DNA of 64,000 bases from Pseudonocardia humida (GCF_023898865.1 NZ_JAGSOV010000017.1:1-64000), one strand, 5' to 3'; counted from the stretch's first letter, positions 7,991-16,856 are shown. Notes: a model not told the origin generated them from the sequence alone. Numbers and translations: made by a program.

Positions 7991-8104
7991 ACCGAGAGCA
8001 CTCGGTCAGCGGATGCGCTTGATCCGTGACGGAGGTAGACCCCCGGTTGCGAAGCCGGTGACCACCGGAACCGGAGCACGGGGACCGCGGCGAAGGCGCC
8101 GCGG
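7991..8104 (+). promoter_or_regulatory. structured cstA leader RNA (four hairpins), class unknown
   Basis: Four consecutive hairpins occur upstream of cstA: arms 7991-7996/8001-8006 (6 bp, AGCA loop); 8010-8014/8022-8026 (5 bp); 8043-8048/8053-8058 (6 bp closed by a GCGA tetraloop, GNRA type); and 8085-8092/8097-8104 (8 bp, AAGG loop). The last is strong enough to act as a terminator or sequestering stem just before the small ORF at 8124. I compared it by eye with c-di-AMP, cobalamin, SAM-IV, glycine, c-di-GMP and guanidine-I riboswitch patterns and found no match. A regulatory RNA is inferred. Confidence 0.45.
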
Positions 8105-8123
8105 GCGGGAGCGAGGAGAGCCG

Positions 8124-8183
8124 ATGTCGACCAGACCAGCCGACCGACCACGATGCGGCGCCCGACGGGGAGACCCGTCATGA
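8124..8183 (+). CDS. 19-residue upstream ORF coupled to cstA
   Basis: ATG 8124-8126 is preceded by GAGGAGAG at an ideal distance, a better ribosome site than most genes here have. The frame encodes MSTRPADRPRCGARRGDPS and stops at TGA 8181-8183, overlapping the cstA ATG (8180-8182) as ATGA. The peptide is Arg/Pro-rich with one Cys and resembles nothing I know. The arrangement makes it a likely leader peptide whose translation feeds or gates cstA. It is short, so chance cannot be excluded, but the site plus exact overlap is strong circumstantial support. Confidence 0.55.
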   Translation: MSTRPADRPRCGARRGDPS

Positions 8184-10372
8184 GCACCGAGACCCCCGAG
8201 GCCCCGGACAGCCCTCCCCACAGCCCGGCACCGGACCGCGGCTCCCGGTTCACCGTGCGCTCCGCGCTGATCTGGGGCGCCGTCGCGGTCGTCGGCGCGG
8301 TGGCGTGGGGCGTCATCGCGCTGTCGCGCGGCGAGAGCATCTCGGCGATCTGGCTGGTCGTCGCGGCCCTCGGCTCGTACGCCATCGCCTACCGGTTCTA
8401 CGCGCGGTTCATCGCGAAGAAGGTGCTGGAGGTCGACGACACCCGCGCCACCCCGGCCGAGCGGCTCGACAACGGCACCGACTTCCAGCCGATGGACCGC
8501 CGGGTGCTGTTCGGCCACCACTTCGCGGCCATCGCCGGCGCGGGTCCGCTGGTCGGGCCGGTGCTGGCGGCCCAGATGGGCTACCTGCCCGGCACGATCT
8601 GGATCATCGTCGGGGTCATCTTCGCCGGCGCCGTGCAGGACATGGTGGTCCTGTTCTTCTCCATGCGCCGCGACGGGCGCAGCCTCGGCCAGATGGCCCG
8701 CGACGAGATCGGCCCGGTGGGCGGGGTGGCCGCCCTCATCGGCGTGTTCGCCATCATGATCATCCTGCTGGCGGTGCTCGCGCTGGTCGTGGTGAACGCG
8801 CTGGCCAAGTCGCCGTGGGGCACGTTCTCCATCGCCATGACCATCCCCATCGCCGTCTTCATGGGCTTCTACCTGCGGATGATCAGACCCGGCCGGGTCA
8901 TGGAGACCAGCGTCATCGGCGTCGCGCTGCTGCTGCTGGCCATCGTGGCCGGCGGCTGGGTGCAGGAGTCGTCCTGGGCCCCGGCGTTCACCCTGTCGCC
9001 GCAGGCGCTGGTCATCGCCCTGGTCATCTACGGGTTCGCGGCCTCGGTGCTGCCGGTGTGGATGCTGCTGGCCCCGCGCGACTACCTGTCGACGTTCATG
9101 AAGGTCGGCACGATCGTGCTGCTCGCGCTCGGCGTGATCCTGTCCGCGCCGATGATGCAGGCCCCGGCGGTGACCGAGTTCGCGATCAACGGCAACGGAC
9201 CGGTGTTCGCCGGCTCACTGTTCCCGTTCGTGTTCATCACGATCGCCTGCGGCGCCCTGTCCGGCTTCCACGCGCTGATCGCCTCGGGCACCACGCCCAA
9301 GCTGATCCAGAAGGAGTCGCAGGTCCGGATGATCGGCTACGGCGCCATGCTGACCGAGTCGTTCGTGGCCGTGATGGCGCTGATCGCGGCGTCGATCCTG
9401 GACCCCGGGCTCTACTACGCGATGAACGCCCCGGCCGGCCTGCTCGGCACCACCGTGGAGTCGGCGTCGGAGGCGGTGAACAACCTCGGCTTCGCCATCA
9501 CCCCGGAGGCGCTGGCCGGCGCGGCCGCCGCGGTCCAGGAGAGCACCCTGATCGCCCGCACCGGCGGCGCACCGACACTGGCCGTCGGCATGTCGGAGAT
9601 CTTCGCCGGGGTCTTCGGCGGGGCCGCGCTCAAGGCGTTCTGGTACCACTTCGCGATCATGTTCGAGGCCCTGTTCATCCTGACCACGGTGGACGCGGGC
9701 ACCCGGGTCGGGCGCTACATGCTGCAGGACACCCTGGGCAACGTGCACAAGCCCTTCCGGGACGTGAACTGGAAGCCCGGCCTGTGGATCACCAGCGCCG
9801 TCGTCGTCGGGGCGTGGGGCTACTTCCTGTGGGCCGGCGTGAACGACCCGCTGGGCGGCATCAACCAGCTGTTCCCGCTGTTCGGCATCGCGAACCAGCT
9901 GCTCGCGGCGATCGCGCTGACCGTCTGCACCACGCTGCTGATCAAAACGGGCCGGGCCCGCTACGCCTGGGTGACGGCCGTCCCGCTGGCCTGGGACGTC
10001 GCCGTGACCCTGACCGCGAGCTGGCAGAAGGTGTTCTCGTCCGACCCGACCCTGGGCTTCTTCGCCCAGCGGGCCCGCTACTCCGCGGCCCTGGAGCGGG
10101 GCGAGGTGCTCGCCCCGGCCAAGGACCTCGACCAGATGGGCACGGTGGTGGTGAACTCGACGGTCGACGGCGTGCTGTCCATCGTGTTCGCGCTGCTGGT
10201 GATCATCGTGGTGGTGAACGCGATGTTCGTCTGGTACCGCGCCCTGACCTCGACCGAACCGCTGGGCAGCAGCGAGGCGCCCGCCGTCGAGTCGAAGATC
10301 GTGGCCCCGGCCGGGCTCATCGCCACCCCGGCGGAGAAGCGGGCCATGGCCGAGGCCGGGAGCCGCGAGTGA
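8180..10372 (+). CDS. cstA: CstA-family carbon starvation / peptide-pyruvate transporter
   Basis: CstA proteins are inner-membrane transporters for peptides or pyruvate, induced at carbon limitation in enterobacteria. This one has 730 residues with many hydrophobic segments. The CstA core starts near residue 30 and includes FGHHFAAIAGAGPLVGPVLA, and the C-terminal 5TM part includes TTVDAGTRVGRYMLQD. The ATG 8180-8182 has GGGGAG upstream and overlaps the stop of a 19-codon ORF. It is followed, with a GTGA overlap, by its usual small partner YbdD. Regulation probably involves the structured leader at 7991-8104. Confidence 0.95.
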   Translation: MSTETPEAPDSPPHSPAPDRGSRFTVRSALIWGAVAVVGAVAWGVIALSRGESISAIWLVVAALGSYAIAYRFYARFIAKKVLEVDDTRATPAERLDNGTDFQPMDRRVLFGHHFAAIAGAGPLVGPVLAAQMGYLPGTIWIIVGVIFAGAVQDMVVLFFSMRRDGRSLGQMARDEIGPVGGVAALIGVFAIMIILLAVLALVVVNALAKSPWGTFSIAMTIPIAVFMGFYLRMIRPGRVMETSVIGVALLLLAIVAGGWVQESSWAPAFTLSPQALVIALVIYGFAASVLPVWMLLAPRDYLSTFMKVGTIVLLALGVILSAPMMQAPAVTEFAINGNGPVFAGSLFPFVFITIACGALSGFHALIASGTTPKLIQKESQVRMIGYGAMLTESFVAVMALIAASILDPGLYYAMNAPAGLLGTTVESASEAVNNLGFAITPEALAGAAAAVQESTLIARTGGAPTLAVGMSEIFAGVFGGAALKAFWYHFAIMFEALFILTTVDAGTRVGRYMLQDTLGNVHKPFRDVNWKPGLWITSAVVVGAWGYFLWAGVNDPLGGINQLFPLFGIANQLLAAIALTVCTTLLIKTGRARYAWVTAVPLAWDVAVTLTASWQKVFSSDPTLGFFAQRARYSAALERGEVLAPAKDLDQMGTVVVNSTVDGVLSIVFALLVIIVVVNAMFVWYRALTSTEPLGSSEAPAVESKIVAPAGLIATPAEKRAMAEAGSRE

Positions 10373-10563
10373 TCGCGGCGCTGCGCCGGGCCGGGTCGGG
10401 CGTGCTCTGGTACCTGCGCGAGGTGAGCGGGGAGGCGGACTACGACCGCTACCTCGCCCGCCACGAGCGCGAGCACCCCGGCACCCCGCCGCTCACCCGG
10501 CGGGAGTTCGAGAAGCGCCGGATGGACCGGGCCCAGGAGCACCCCCAGTCCCGCTGCTGCTGA
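10369..10563 (+). CDS. YbdD/YjiX-family small protein, CstA partner
   Basis: A 64-residue soluble protein with the family signature WYLREVSGEADYDRYLARH, EHPGTPPLTRREFEKRRMD, and a C-terminal Cys pair (SRCC). Family members are encoded directly after CstA/BtsT transporters, and in E. coli the partner is needed for pyruvate uptake. GTG 10369-10371 overlaps the cstA TGA by 2 bases, so translation is coupled. It is too short to be noticed by size alone; identity rests on the motif and its position. Confidence 0.93.
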   Translation: MIAALRRAGSGVLWYLREVSGEADYDRYLARHEREHPGTPPLTRREFEKRRMDRAQEHPQSRCC

Positions 10564-10571
10564 CCCCCTCT

Positions 10572-10638
10572 CCCGTCGAGAACGAAGTCGTCGTCGTTTT
10601 GGACCGGTCCAAACGACAACAGCTTCGTTCTCGACGGG
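10572..10638. terminator. 67-bp near-perfect palindrome, bidirectional terminator
   Basis: Outer arms 10572-10587 and 10623-10638 are perfect 16-bp inverted repeats, and the inner part (GTTTTGGACC / GGTCCAAACGAC) continues the symmetry to the centre at about 10605. It lies 8 bases after ybdD, between convergent transcripts (ybdD and pntB), where a shared terminator is expected. Confidence 0.75.
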
Positions 10639-10759
10639 TGGGTTGGGTGAGTACCCGCGGCTAACGGGCGACGGCACTCCGCACGATCCGCAGCGCCTCG
10701 TCGTAGGAGTGGACGTGCGAGTGGCGCGGTCGCCCAGGCTGGTTGGCCCAGCGCACCGT

Positions 10760-10792
10760 TCGCTCGCCCGGGGTGTGTGGTCGGGCGAGCGA
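10760..10792 (-). terminator. terminator hairpin after pntB
   Basis: Perfect 11-bp arms (10760-10770 and 10782-10792) with an 11-base loop lie 19 bases downstream of the pntB stop codon. GC-rich stem without U-tract, as common in actinobacteria. The 120 bases between it and the palindrome at 10572-10638 hold nothing else I recognise. Confidence 0.6.
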
Positions 10793-10810
10793 GTGGTGCG
10801 GCGGGGCGGA

Positions 10811-12208
10811 TCAGAGGGCCTTGAGCTCCTCGGTCACCTCGGCGACCGACTTCTTGGCGTCCCCGAACAGCATCGAGGTGTTCTCGGCGTAGAACAGCGG
10901 GTTGTCGATGCCGGCGAAGCCGCTGCTCATCGAGCGCTTGAGCACGATCACCGAGCGGCTCTCGTCGACGTTGAGGATCGGCATGCCGTGGATGGGCGAG
11001 CTGGGGTCGTTGCGCGCGGCCGGGTTGGTGACGTCGTTCGCCCCGATCACCAGCGTGACGTCGGTGCGGGCGAACTCGTCGTTGATCTCGTCCATCTCCT
11101 TGAGTGCGTCGTAGGAGACGTCGGCCTCGGCCAGCAGCACGTTCATGTGGCCGGGCATCCGGCCGGCGACCGGGTGGATGGCGTACTTGACCTCGACGCC
11201 CTTGCTCTCCAGCAGCTTGGCCATGTCCTTGACGGCGTGCTGGGCCTGGGCGACCGCCATGCCGTAGCCGGGGACCACGATGACCTGGGAGGCGTAGGCC
11301 ATCTGGACCGCGGCGTCGGCGGCGGAGGTGGAGGTGACCGTGCGGTCGACGCCGTCGTCGGCGCCGGGCAGCGTGGTCGTGCCGCCGAAGCCGCCGGCCA
11401 CGATGGCCGGGATCGAGCGGTTCATGGCCTTGGCCATCAGGTTGGTCAGGATCGAGCCGGACGCACCGACGATCATGCCGGCGACGATCATCGCGGTGTT
11501 GTCCAGCGCCAGGCCTGCGGCCGCGGCCGACAGGCCCGTCATGGCGTTGAGCAGCGAGATGACGACCGGCATGTCGGCGCCGCCGATCGGCAGCACGACC
11601 AGCACGCCCAGCACCGCGGCGAGCACCAGCAGCAGCACGATCCAGATCTCCGGGGCGCCACCGAGACCCGCGACGACCGCGCAGGCGATCGCGCCCAGCA
11701 GCAGCAGGCCGTTGACGAACTGCTGGGCCGCGCCGAGCCCGATGGGGCGCCCGGGCAGGATCTCCTGCAGCTTGCCGAACGCGATCAGCGAGCCCCAGAA
11801 CGAGATCGAGCCGACGATCGCGGCGAACATCGACGCCACGACGACGTAGCCGGCCTCGGTGGCGAAGCCGTCGCTGGTGCGGAACTCCGACCAGGCGATC
11901 AGCGCCACCGCGCCGCCGCCGACGCCGTTGAACAGCGCCACCATCTGCGGCATCGCGGTCATCTTGACCTGCCGGGCGGACGGCACGCCGAGCGCCGCCC
12001 CGACGACCAGCCCGACGATGATCAGCACCCAGTTGTGCTCGACCTGCAGCAGCGTGGCGACGACCGCGATCGTCATGCCGACCGCGGCGATCAGGTTGCC
12101 GCGCACCGCGGTCTTGGGCCCGGTCAGGCCCATCAGGCCGTAGATGAACAGGGCGAACGAGATGATGTAGAGGATCGGGACGATGATGTCCATGGCCGCG
12201 GCGTCCAC
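10811..12208 (-). CDS. pntB: NAD(P) transhydrogenase subunit beta
   Basis: This is the membrane and NADP(H)-binding subunit of the proton-translocating transhydrogenase, which uses proton motive force to make NADPH from NADH. It has 465 residues. The N-terminal half has about nine membrane segments (FALFIYGLMGLTGPKTAVRG early on). The C-terminal dIII domain, from about residue 285, binds NADP(H) (VIVVPGYGMAVAQAQHAVKD, AIHPVAGRMPGHMNVLLAEA, VIGANDVTNPAA). GTG 12206-12208 is the likely start, since a GGAAGGG lies upstream; ATG 12191-12193 is an alternative. It follows pntAb by 4 bases. Confidence 0.96.
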   Translation of the reverse strand: MDAAAMDIIVPILYIISFALFIYGLMGLTGPKTAVRGNLIAAVGMTIAVVATLLQVEHNWVLIIVGLVVGAALGVPSARQVKMTAMPQMVALFNGVGGGAVALIAWSEFRTSDGFATEAGYVVVASMFAAIVGSISFWGSLIAFGKLQEILPGRPIGLGAAQQFVNGLLLLGAIACAVVAGLGGAPEIWIVLLLVLAAVLGVLVVLPIGGADMPVVISLLNAMTGLSAAAAGLALDNTAMIVAGMIVGASGSILTNLMAKAMNRSIPAIVAGGFGGTTTLPGADDGVDRTVTSTSAADAAVQMAYASQVIVVPGYGMAVAQAQHAVKDMAKLLESKGVEVKYAIHPVAGRMPGHMNVLLAEADVSYDALKEMDEINDEFARTDVTLVIGANDVTNPAARNDPSSPIHGMPILNVDESRSVIVLKRSMSSGFAGIDNPLFYAENTSMLFGDAKKSVAEVTEELKAL

Positions 12209-12212
12209 CGGC

Positions 12213-12536
12213 TCAGCCCTTCCCGTCGGTGTCGCGCTTGACCGGCTCCGGCCGGGGCTTGAACATCCCCAGCATCCGGTCGGTCACCAGGAACCCGCCG
12301 ATCACGTTGATCATGCCGAAGACGATCGCCACCACCAGGATGATCGAGTCGACGACCGACGGGTTCTCCAGGTGGCCCAGCACGATCAGCCCGCCGAGCA
12401 GCACGATCCCGTGGATCGCGTTGGTGCCCGACATCAGCGGCGTGTGCAGCGTGTTGGGGACCTTCGAGATGACCGTGAACCCGACGAACCCGGCCAGCAC
12501 CAGGATCGCGATGTTCGCCAGCAGACCGCTCTCCAT
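12213..12536 (-). CDS. pntAb: NAD(P) transhydrogenase subunit alpha, membrane part
   Basis: A 107-residue membrane protein with about three hydrophobic helices, matching the membrane segment of the alpha subunit (GFVGFTVISKVPNTLHTPLM is the conserved signature). In bacteria such as Rhodospirillum the alpha subunit is split into a soluble (Aa) and a membrane (Ab) polypeptide; this three-gene form is what is seen here. Its ATG at 12534-12536 overlaps the pntAa stop by one base. Confidence 0.96.
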   Translation of the reverse strand: MESGLLANIAILVLAGFVGFTVISKVPNTLHTPLMSGTNAIHGIVLLGGLIVLGHLENPSVVDSIILVVAIVFGMINVIGGFLVTDRMLGMFKPRPEPVKRDTDGKG

Positions 12537-13651
12537 CAGGCCTCCTCCCCTTCCGACCGGGTCACGCAGGACTTCGCGAGCACCTCGTCGTCCCAGTTCG
12601 GCGCGAGCGCGCCGTCCTCGTCCAGCATCAGCTCCAGCAGCGCCGAGACGTTGCGCGCGTACAGCTCCGAGGCGTGCTCGGGCATCGTGGCCGGCAGGTT
12701 CAGCGGTGAGGCGATGGTGACGTCGTGCTTGACGACGACCTCGCCGGGCTCGGTGAGCTCGCAGTTGCCGCCGGCCTCACCGGCCAGGTCGACCACGACG
12801 CTGCCGGGGCGCATGCCCTCCACGGCCGCGGCGGTGACCAGGGTGGGCGCCTTGCGGCCGGGCACCAGCGCGGTCGTGATGACCACGTCGAACCCGGTGA
12901 TCGCCTCCTCCAGCCGCTTCTGCTGCTGGCTCCGCTCGTCCTCGGTGAGCTCGCGGGCGTAGCCGCCCTCGCCGGCCGCGTCGATGCCCAGGTCGAGCCA
13001 CTGCGCGCCGAGCGAGCGGACCTGGTCGGCCACCTCGGGACGGACGTCGTAGCCGGTGGTTCGGGCACCCAGCCGCTTGGCCGTGGCCAGCGCCTGCAGC
13101 CCGGCCACGCCCACGCCGAGCACGAGCGCGGTGGCCGGCTTCACGGTGCCCGCGGCGGTGGTGAGCATCGGGAAGAACCGGGTGGACCGGTCGGCGGCGA
13201 GCAGGACGGCCTTGTAACCGGCCACGTTGGCCTGCGAGGACAGCGCGTCCATCGACTGGGCCCGGGAGATGCGCGGGATCGCCTCGACGGCGAAGGCCAG
13301 CACACCGGCCTCGCGCAGCGCGGTGATGGTCTCCGGGGAGGTGCGCGGGGCCAGGAACCCGATCAGGGTCGCGCCGGAGCGCAGCCTGCCGATCTCCTCG
13401 GTGGTGGGCGGGTTCACCTTCACCACGACCTCGGCCGACCACGGGTCGCCGATGGTGGCGCCCGCGGCGGTGTAGAGCTCGTCGGGGATCAACGCACCCA
13501 GCCCGGCCCCGGACTCGACGACGACCTCGACGCCCTTCGCCCGGAGTCTCTCGACGACCTTGGGGACCAGAGCCACCCGCCGTTCTCCACTCCCCATCTC
13601 ACGGGGAACTCCCACGGTAGCGGGTGGTCGAGCCGCGCCTTCGGAACTCAT
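12536..13651 (-). CDS. pntAa: NAD(P) transhydrogenase subunit alpha, NAD-binding part
   Basis: This soluble dI subunit binds NAD(H) at the cytoplasmic face of the transhydrogenase. It has 371 residues, related to alanine dehydrogenase: TVGVPREMGSGERRVALVPK at the start, the RSQSMD-type region (ISRAQSMDALSSQANVAGYK) around residue 130, and a Rossmann glycine motif ATALVLGVGVAGLQALATAK around residue 180. It is the first gene of pntAa-pntAb-pntB, with one-base overlap to the next. A possible role is NADPH supply for the biosynthetic and oxygenase enzymes nearby, but that is inference. Confidence 0.96.
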   Translation of the reverse strand: MSSEGAARPPATVGVPREMGSGERRVALVPKVVERLRAKGVEVVVESGAGLGALIPDELYTAAGATIGDPWSAEVVVKVNPPTTEEIGRLRSGATLIGFLAPRTSPETITALREAGVLAFAVEAIPRISRAQSMDALSSQANVAGYKAVLLAADRSTRFFPMLTTAAGTVKPATALVLGVGVAGLQALATAKRLGARTTGYDVRPEVADQVRSLGAQWLDLGIDAAGEGGYARELTEDERSQQQKRLEEAITGFDVVITTALVPGRKAPTLVTAAAVEGMRPGSVVVDLAGEAGGNCELTEPGEVVVKHDVTIASPLNLPATMPEHASELYARNVSALLELMLDEDGALAPNWDDEVLAKSCVTRSEGEEA

Positions 13652-13746
13652 GGGGGGAACCTAGCCCAGCCGTCGAGCCCACCCTGCCGTTCTGTGACCG
13701 GGTCCTGACGCGGACCGCAATCTGAACCGATTCAGGCGCAGTCCGC

Positions 13747-15180
13747 TCACCCGGCCGGGTGGCACCGGGTGCCCACCGGCGGGAGTCGCAGTTCGACAAG
13801 GTACCGGTCGGCGTGCTCGATGACGCAGGCGTTCCCGGACTGGTACAGCACGTGGCCCGGCCCCTCGTAGCGGACGACGACCGAGCCCGGGACCTGCCCG
13901 GCGGCCGCCTCGGTCAGCACACCGTCGCCCCAGGAGCCGGCCCCGAGCAGTGGCGGCAGGTCGTCGCCGGGCAGCGGGGCGGGCGGGTCGGCGACCGGTC
14001 CGGTCCACCCCGAGCACGGCAGGTGCAGCGCGTGACCCAGGCCGGCGAAGTGCGGCGAGAGGGCCACCGCCCGTTCCTCGGCCCGCAGGTACTCGGCGTG
14101 GTCGGGGTAGCCGAGCCCGTCCTGGCAGTGCACGGCGCTGCCGAACGGGAACATCGGCTGCTTGGGCAGCGGCAGCAGCGTGGCGAACCCCGAGGCGTCG
14201 CCGCGCCGCGCGGCGGCGACGGACTCGGCGAAGCGACCCCACTGACCTGAGTTGAGCATCACGCCGGCGTGCAGCTTGAGGTCGAACCCGCTGAAGGCGG
14301 CCTCGGGCCCGGCGCCCGGGACCGGGACCGGGCCGCGGTCGGCCACCTCGACCAGCGCCAGCCACACCCCGGACACGTCCTCCCCGTGCAACGCGCAGGC
14401 GCGATCGCCCGCGCACCAGTCCGCGAACCGGTCGAAGTTCTCCTCCACGGTCCGGTAGCCGATGCGGTCCAGCTCAGCCGCTGCGACGTGCGGGATGACG
14501 CCGTCCAGGAACGCCGCTCTGACCCGGGCGGGGAACAGGCGGGCGTACGCGGCGGCGGGCACGCCACCGTAGGAGCTGGCCATCAGGCTGAGACGCGACT
14601 CGCCGAGGGCGGCCCGGACGGCGTCGACGTCGCGGGCCACCGAGGCGGAGTCGAGGTGGTCGAACAGCTCCGGGTCCGCGTCCCGGCACCGCTGCAGTGC
14701 GGCCCGGTTGCCTGCCGCCTGGGCGTCGAACTCGTCCTGGTCCGCGGGTGGGACCTGCACCGGGCCGAACTCCGAGCACACCGGCGCCAGTGCGGTGCGC
14801 GCGTTGCGCGGGGCGAAGGTGACCACGTCGAACCGCTCGCGCAGCGCCATCAGGGTCGCCGATGAGCGCTTCATGTCGTCGATCCCCGAGACTCCCGGGC
14901 CGCCGGGGACGGCGAACACCACGCCGATCCGCCGGTCCGGGTCGGTGCCGGGCAACCTGGCCAGCGGCAGCGCGATCCTCCGACCGGTCGGCCGGGACCA
15001 GTCCACCGGCACCTCGATGGAGGCGCACTGCATCCCGTCCGGCACGTCCGGGCCGGGGCACCGGGTCCAGGCCGGCGCCGGCCGGTCGACGGGGGCCTCC
15101 GCCCCACCCACCACCGGCACCACCGCGAGCAGCAGCGCCGCGACCGCTCCGACCGCCGCGACCCATCCGGTTGTCCGCAT
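13747..15180 (-). CDS. secreted alpha/beta hydrolase, tripeptidyl aminopeptidase-like
   Basis: The 477-residue protein starts with an export signal (MRTTGWVAAVGAVAALLLAV). It resembles the Streptomyces tripeptidyl aminopeptidase/SlpD type: PGGPGVSG forms the oxyanion region near residue 95, the likely nucleophile Ser is in ASSYGGVPAAAYA (about residue 203), and a C-terminal cap domain contains the likely catalytic His in GPGHVLYQSGNACV. The stretch usually reading DPRGxGxS is here FAPRNARTA, which is unusual. I chose ATG 15178-15180 because it puts the signal peptide at the N-terminus; the frame is open further upstream. It is divergent from the histidine kinase gene. Confidence 0.82.
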   Translation of the reverse strand: MRTTGWVAAVGAVAALLLAVVPVVGGAEAPVDRPAPAWTRCPGPDVPDGMQCASIEVPVDWSRPTGRRIALPLARLPGTDPDRRIGVVFAVPGGPGVSGIDDMKRSSATLMALRERFDVVTFAPRNARTALAPVCSEFGPVQVPPADQDEFDAQAAGNRAALQRCRDADPELFDHLDSASVARDVDAVRAALGESRLSLMASSYGGVPAAAYARLFPARVRAAFLDGVIPHVAAAELDRIGYRTVEENFDRFADWCAGDRACALHGEDVSGVWLALVEVADRGPVPVPGAGPEAAFSGFDLKLHAGVMLNSGQWGRFAESVAAARRGDASGFATLLPLPKQPMFPFGSAVHCQDGLGYPDHAEYLRAEERAVALSPHFAGLGHALHLPCSGWTGPVADPPAPLPGDDLPPLLGAGSWGDGVLTEAAAGQVPGSVVVRYEGPGHVLYQSGNACVIEHADRYLVELRLPPVGTRCHPAG

Positions 15181-15341
15181 CCGATGCCTCCGCTCCTCGG
15201 GACGTCCGTGGCCGGCCATCGTCGGGCGCGCCGGGCGCCCGGCGCGTCCCGCCCGCGGGCGGATCACGCCCTCCCCCGCCCGGGCGGGGGTGCGGGCCGC
15301 GACGTCACCCCCGGGTAGGGGTGGGCGGTTCGCACTCGGGA

Positions 15342-15373
15342 GGGACGTGCCCGGCGCCGGACGTCCCTAGGCT
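15342..15373 (+). promoter_or_regulatory. promoter and inverted repeat before the histidine kinase
   Basis: TAGGCT (15368-15373) lies 8 bases before the ATG at 15382, so a leaderless transcript is likely. Directly upstream, arms 15342-15348 and 15361-15367 (GGGACGT / ACGTCCC) form a 7-bp inverted repeat with 12-base spacing. It covers the -35 region and would suit a dimeric regulator such as the downstream response regulator. Function is inferred. Confidence 0.45.
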
Positions 15374-15381
15374 CATCGCCG

Positions 15382-16845
15382 ATGACGCCCGGGGACGAGG
15401 ATGCGGTGGCGGGCGCCCGGCACCCGCTGGTGGCGGCCCTGCGCGCGACGCTCTGGTCGGCGCCGGCCCGTCCGCGCGGCGGCCGACCGGGGCTGCCCCG
15501 CGGACCGGCGCGGCCGCGGTCGGGCCGGGTGCTGCTCGGGGTGGGTGCCGGGGTGGCCGCGGCGCTGGGTTGGCCGGTGTGGCCGGTCCGGGTCGCGCTC
15601 GCCGTCATGCTCACGCCGGCGGGCTACGCCCTGCTGTGGCTGCTGATGCCCGACGCGGACCGCGACGGCGGCCGGGGGGACGACCGGGCCCGGGCCGTGG
15701 CCGCCGGGCTCCTGGTGATCGGGACCGGCACCCTCGTCGCCCTGCTGGGTGGGCGTGAACTGCTGCTGGCCGGGCTGCCGGTGCCGGTGGTGGTGGTGCT
15801 CGCCGCGGCCGTGGGCGCCGCGGTCCCCGCGCTGGCCTGGTCGGCGCTGCTGGCGTGGCGGGTGCTGGCCGCGTCCGGGCTCCTGACGATGGCCGCTGTC
15901 GCCTGCTGGGTGGGCCACCCGGTGCTGCCGGGCTCTCCGCTGCCGCTGGCCGGGCTCCCCGTGCTGGCCGCGACGCTGGTCCTGCTCGCGCTGCGGCACC
16001 CGCGCCCGGTCGCCTGCGGAGCCGGAGCGCTCACCGTGCCGCTGCTGGTGGCCGCGGCTCCGCTGTCGGTGCACCCGTGGCCGCTGACGATCGCGCTGGC
16101 CGCGGGCGCGGTGGGGCTGCTGCTGATCGGCGGCCTCGCCCGGGCGCGCCGCCTGCTCGCCGGCCGGCTCGACCGGCAGCGGGAGCTGCGAGAGCACGAC
16201 CTGGCCCGCCGGGCGGTGCTCGAGGAGCGGGCCCGCATCGCCCGGGACCTGCACGACGTCCTGGCCCACCACCTGTCGCTCATCGCCGTGCAGGCCGAGG
16301 CCGCCCCGCACCGGGTCGACGAGGTGCCCGAGCCGCTCCGCGCCGGGCTGGCCGCGATCCGGGCCGCCGCCCGCGACGCGCTCGACGGGACGCGGGCGAT
16401 CGTGGCCGTGCTGCGCGTCGATCCCGACGACGGCCCGGCCGACCGCGGTCCGGCACCCGGGCTGCACGACCTCGACGAGCTGGTCCGGGGCGTCCGGCGG
16501 ACCGGCACCGAGGTCGCGGTCTCGGTGCGCGGCGTCCCGGTCGCGCTGCCCCTCGACGTCGACCTGGCCGCGTACCGGATCGTCCAGGAGGCGCTGAGCA
16601 ACGTGACCCGCCACGCCAGGGGCGCCCGGGCGAGCGTCACCGTCACCTACCGGCCGACCGCGCTCGTCCTCGAGGTGGTCGACAGCGGCGGCACCGGTGG
16701 CCCGGTCGCCGGGGGCGGGCACGGCCTGGCCGGGATGCGGGAGCGGGCCACCGCCCACGGTGGCCGGCTCGACGCCGGACCGACCGCTGACGGGGGCTTC
16801 GCGGTGCTCGCGGAACTGCCGGTGCCCGCCGGACCGGGTCGGTAG
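15382..16845 (+). CDS. sensor histidine kinase, NarL/DesK type
   Basis: The 487-residue kinase has several hydrophobic segments in its first ~250 residues, then a HisKA_3 dimerisation domain with the phospho-acceptor His291 ([20 protein letters not shown]), and a C-terminal HATPase domain ([20 protein letters not shown] as the N box, [20 protein letters not shown] as the G box). The signal it senses is unknown; the sensor part is membrane-embedded with no large external domain. It is probably leaderless. The response regulator starts 11 bases after its stop. Confidence 0.93.
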   Translation: MTPGDEDAVAGARHPLVAALRATLWSAPARPRGGRPGLPRGPARPRSGRVLLGVGAGVAAALGWPVWPVRVALAVMLTPAGYALLWLLMPDADRDGGRGDDRARAVAAGLLVIGTGTLVALLGGRELLLAGLPVPVVVVLAAAVGAAVPALAWSALLAWRVLAASGLLTMAAVACWVGHPVLPGSPLPLAGLPVLAATLVLLALRHPRPVACGAGALTVPLLVAAAPLSVHPWPLTIALAAGAVGLLLIGGLARARRLLAGRLDRQRELREHDLARRAVLEERARIARDLHDVLAHHLSLIAVQAEAAPHRVDEVPEPLRAGLAAIRAAARDALDGTRAIVAVLRVDPDDGPADRGPAPGLHDLDELVRGVRRTGTEVAVSVRGVPVALPLDVDLAAYRIVQEALSNVTRHARGARASVTVTYRPTALVLEVVDSGGTGGPVAGGGHGLAGMRERATAHGGRLDAGPTADGGFAVLAELPVPAGPGR

Positions 16846-16856
16846 GGTTCGCCGCC

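Noticed and set aside
7991..8104. Assignment to a known riboswitch (c-di-AMP, cobalamin, SAM-IV, c-di-GMP-I, glycine, guanidine-I)
   Set aside because: None of the conserved boxes of these classes is present when compared by eye; only generic hairpins and a GNRA loop remain.
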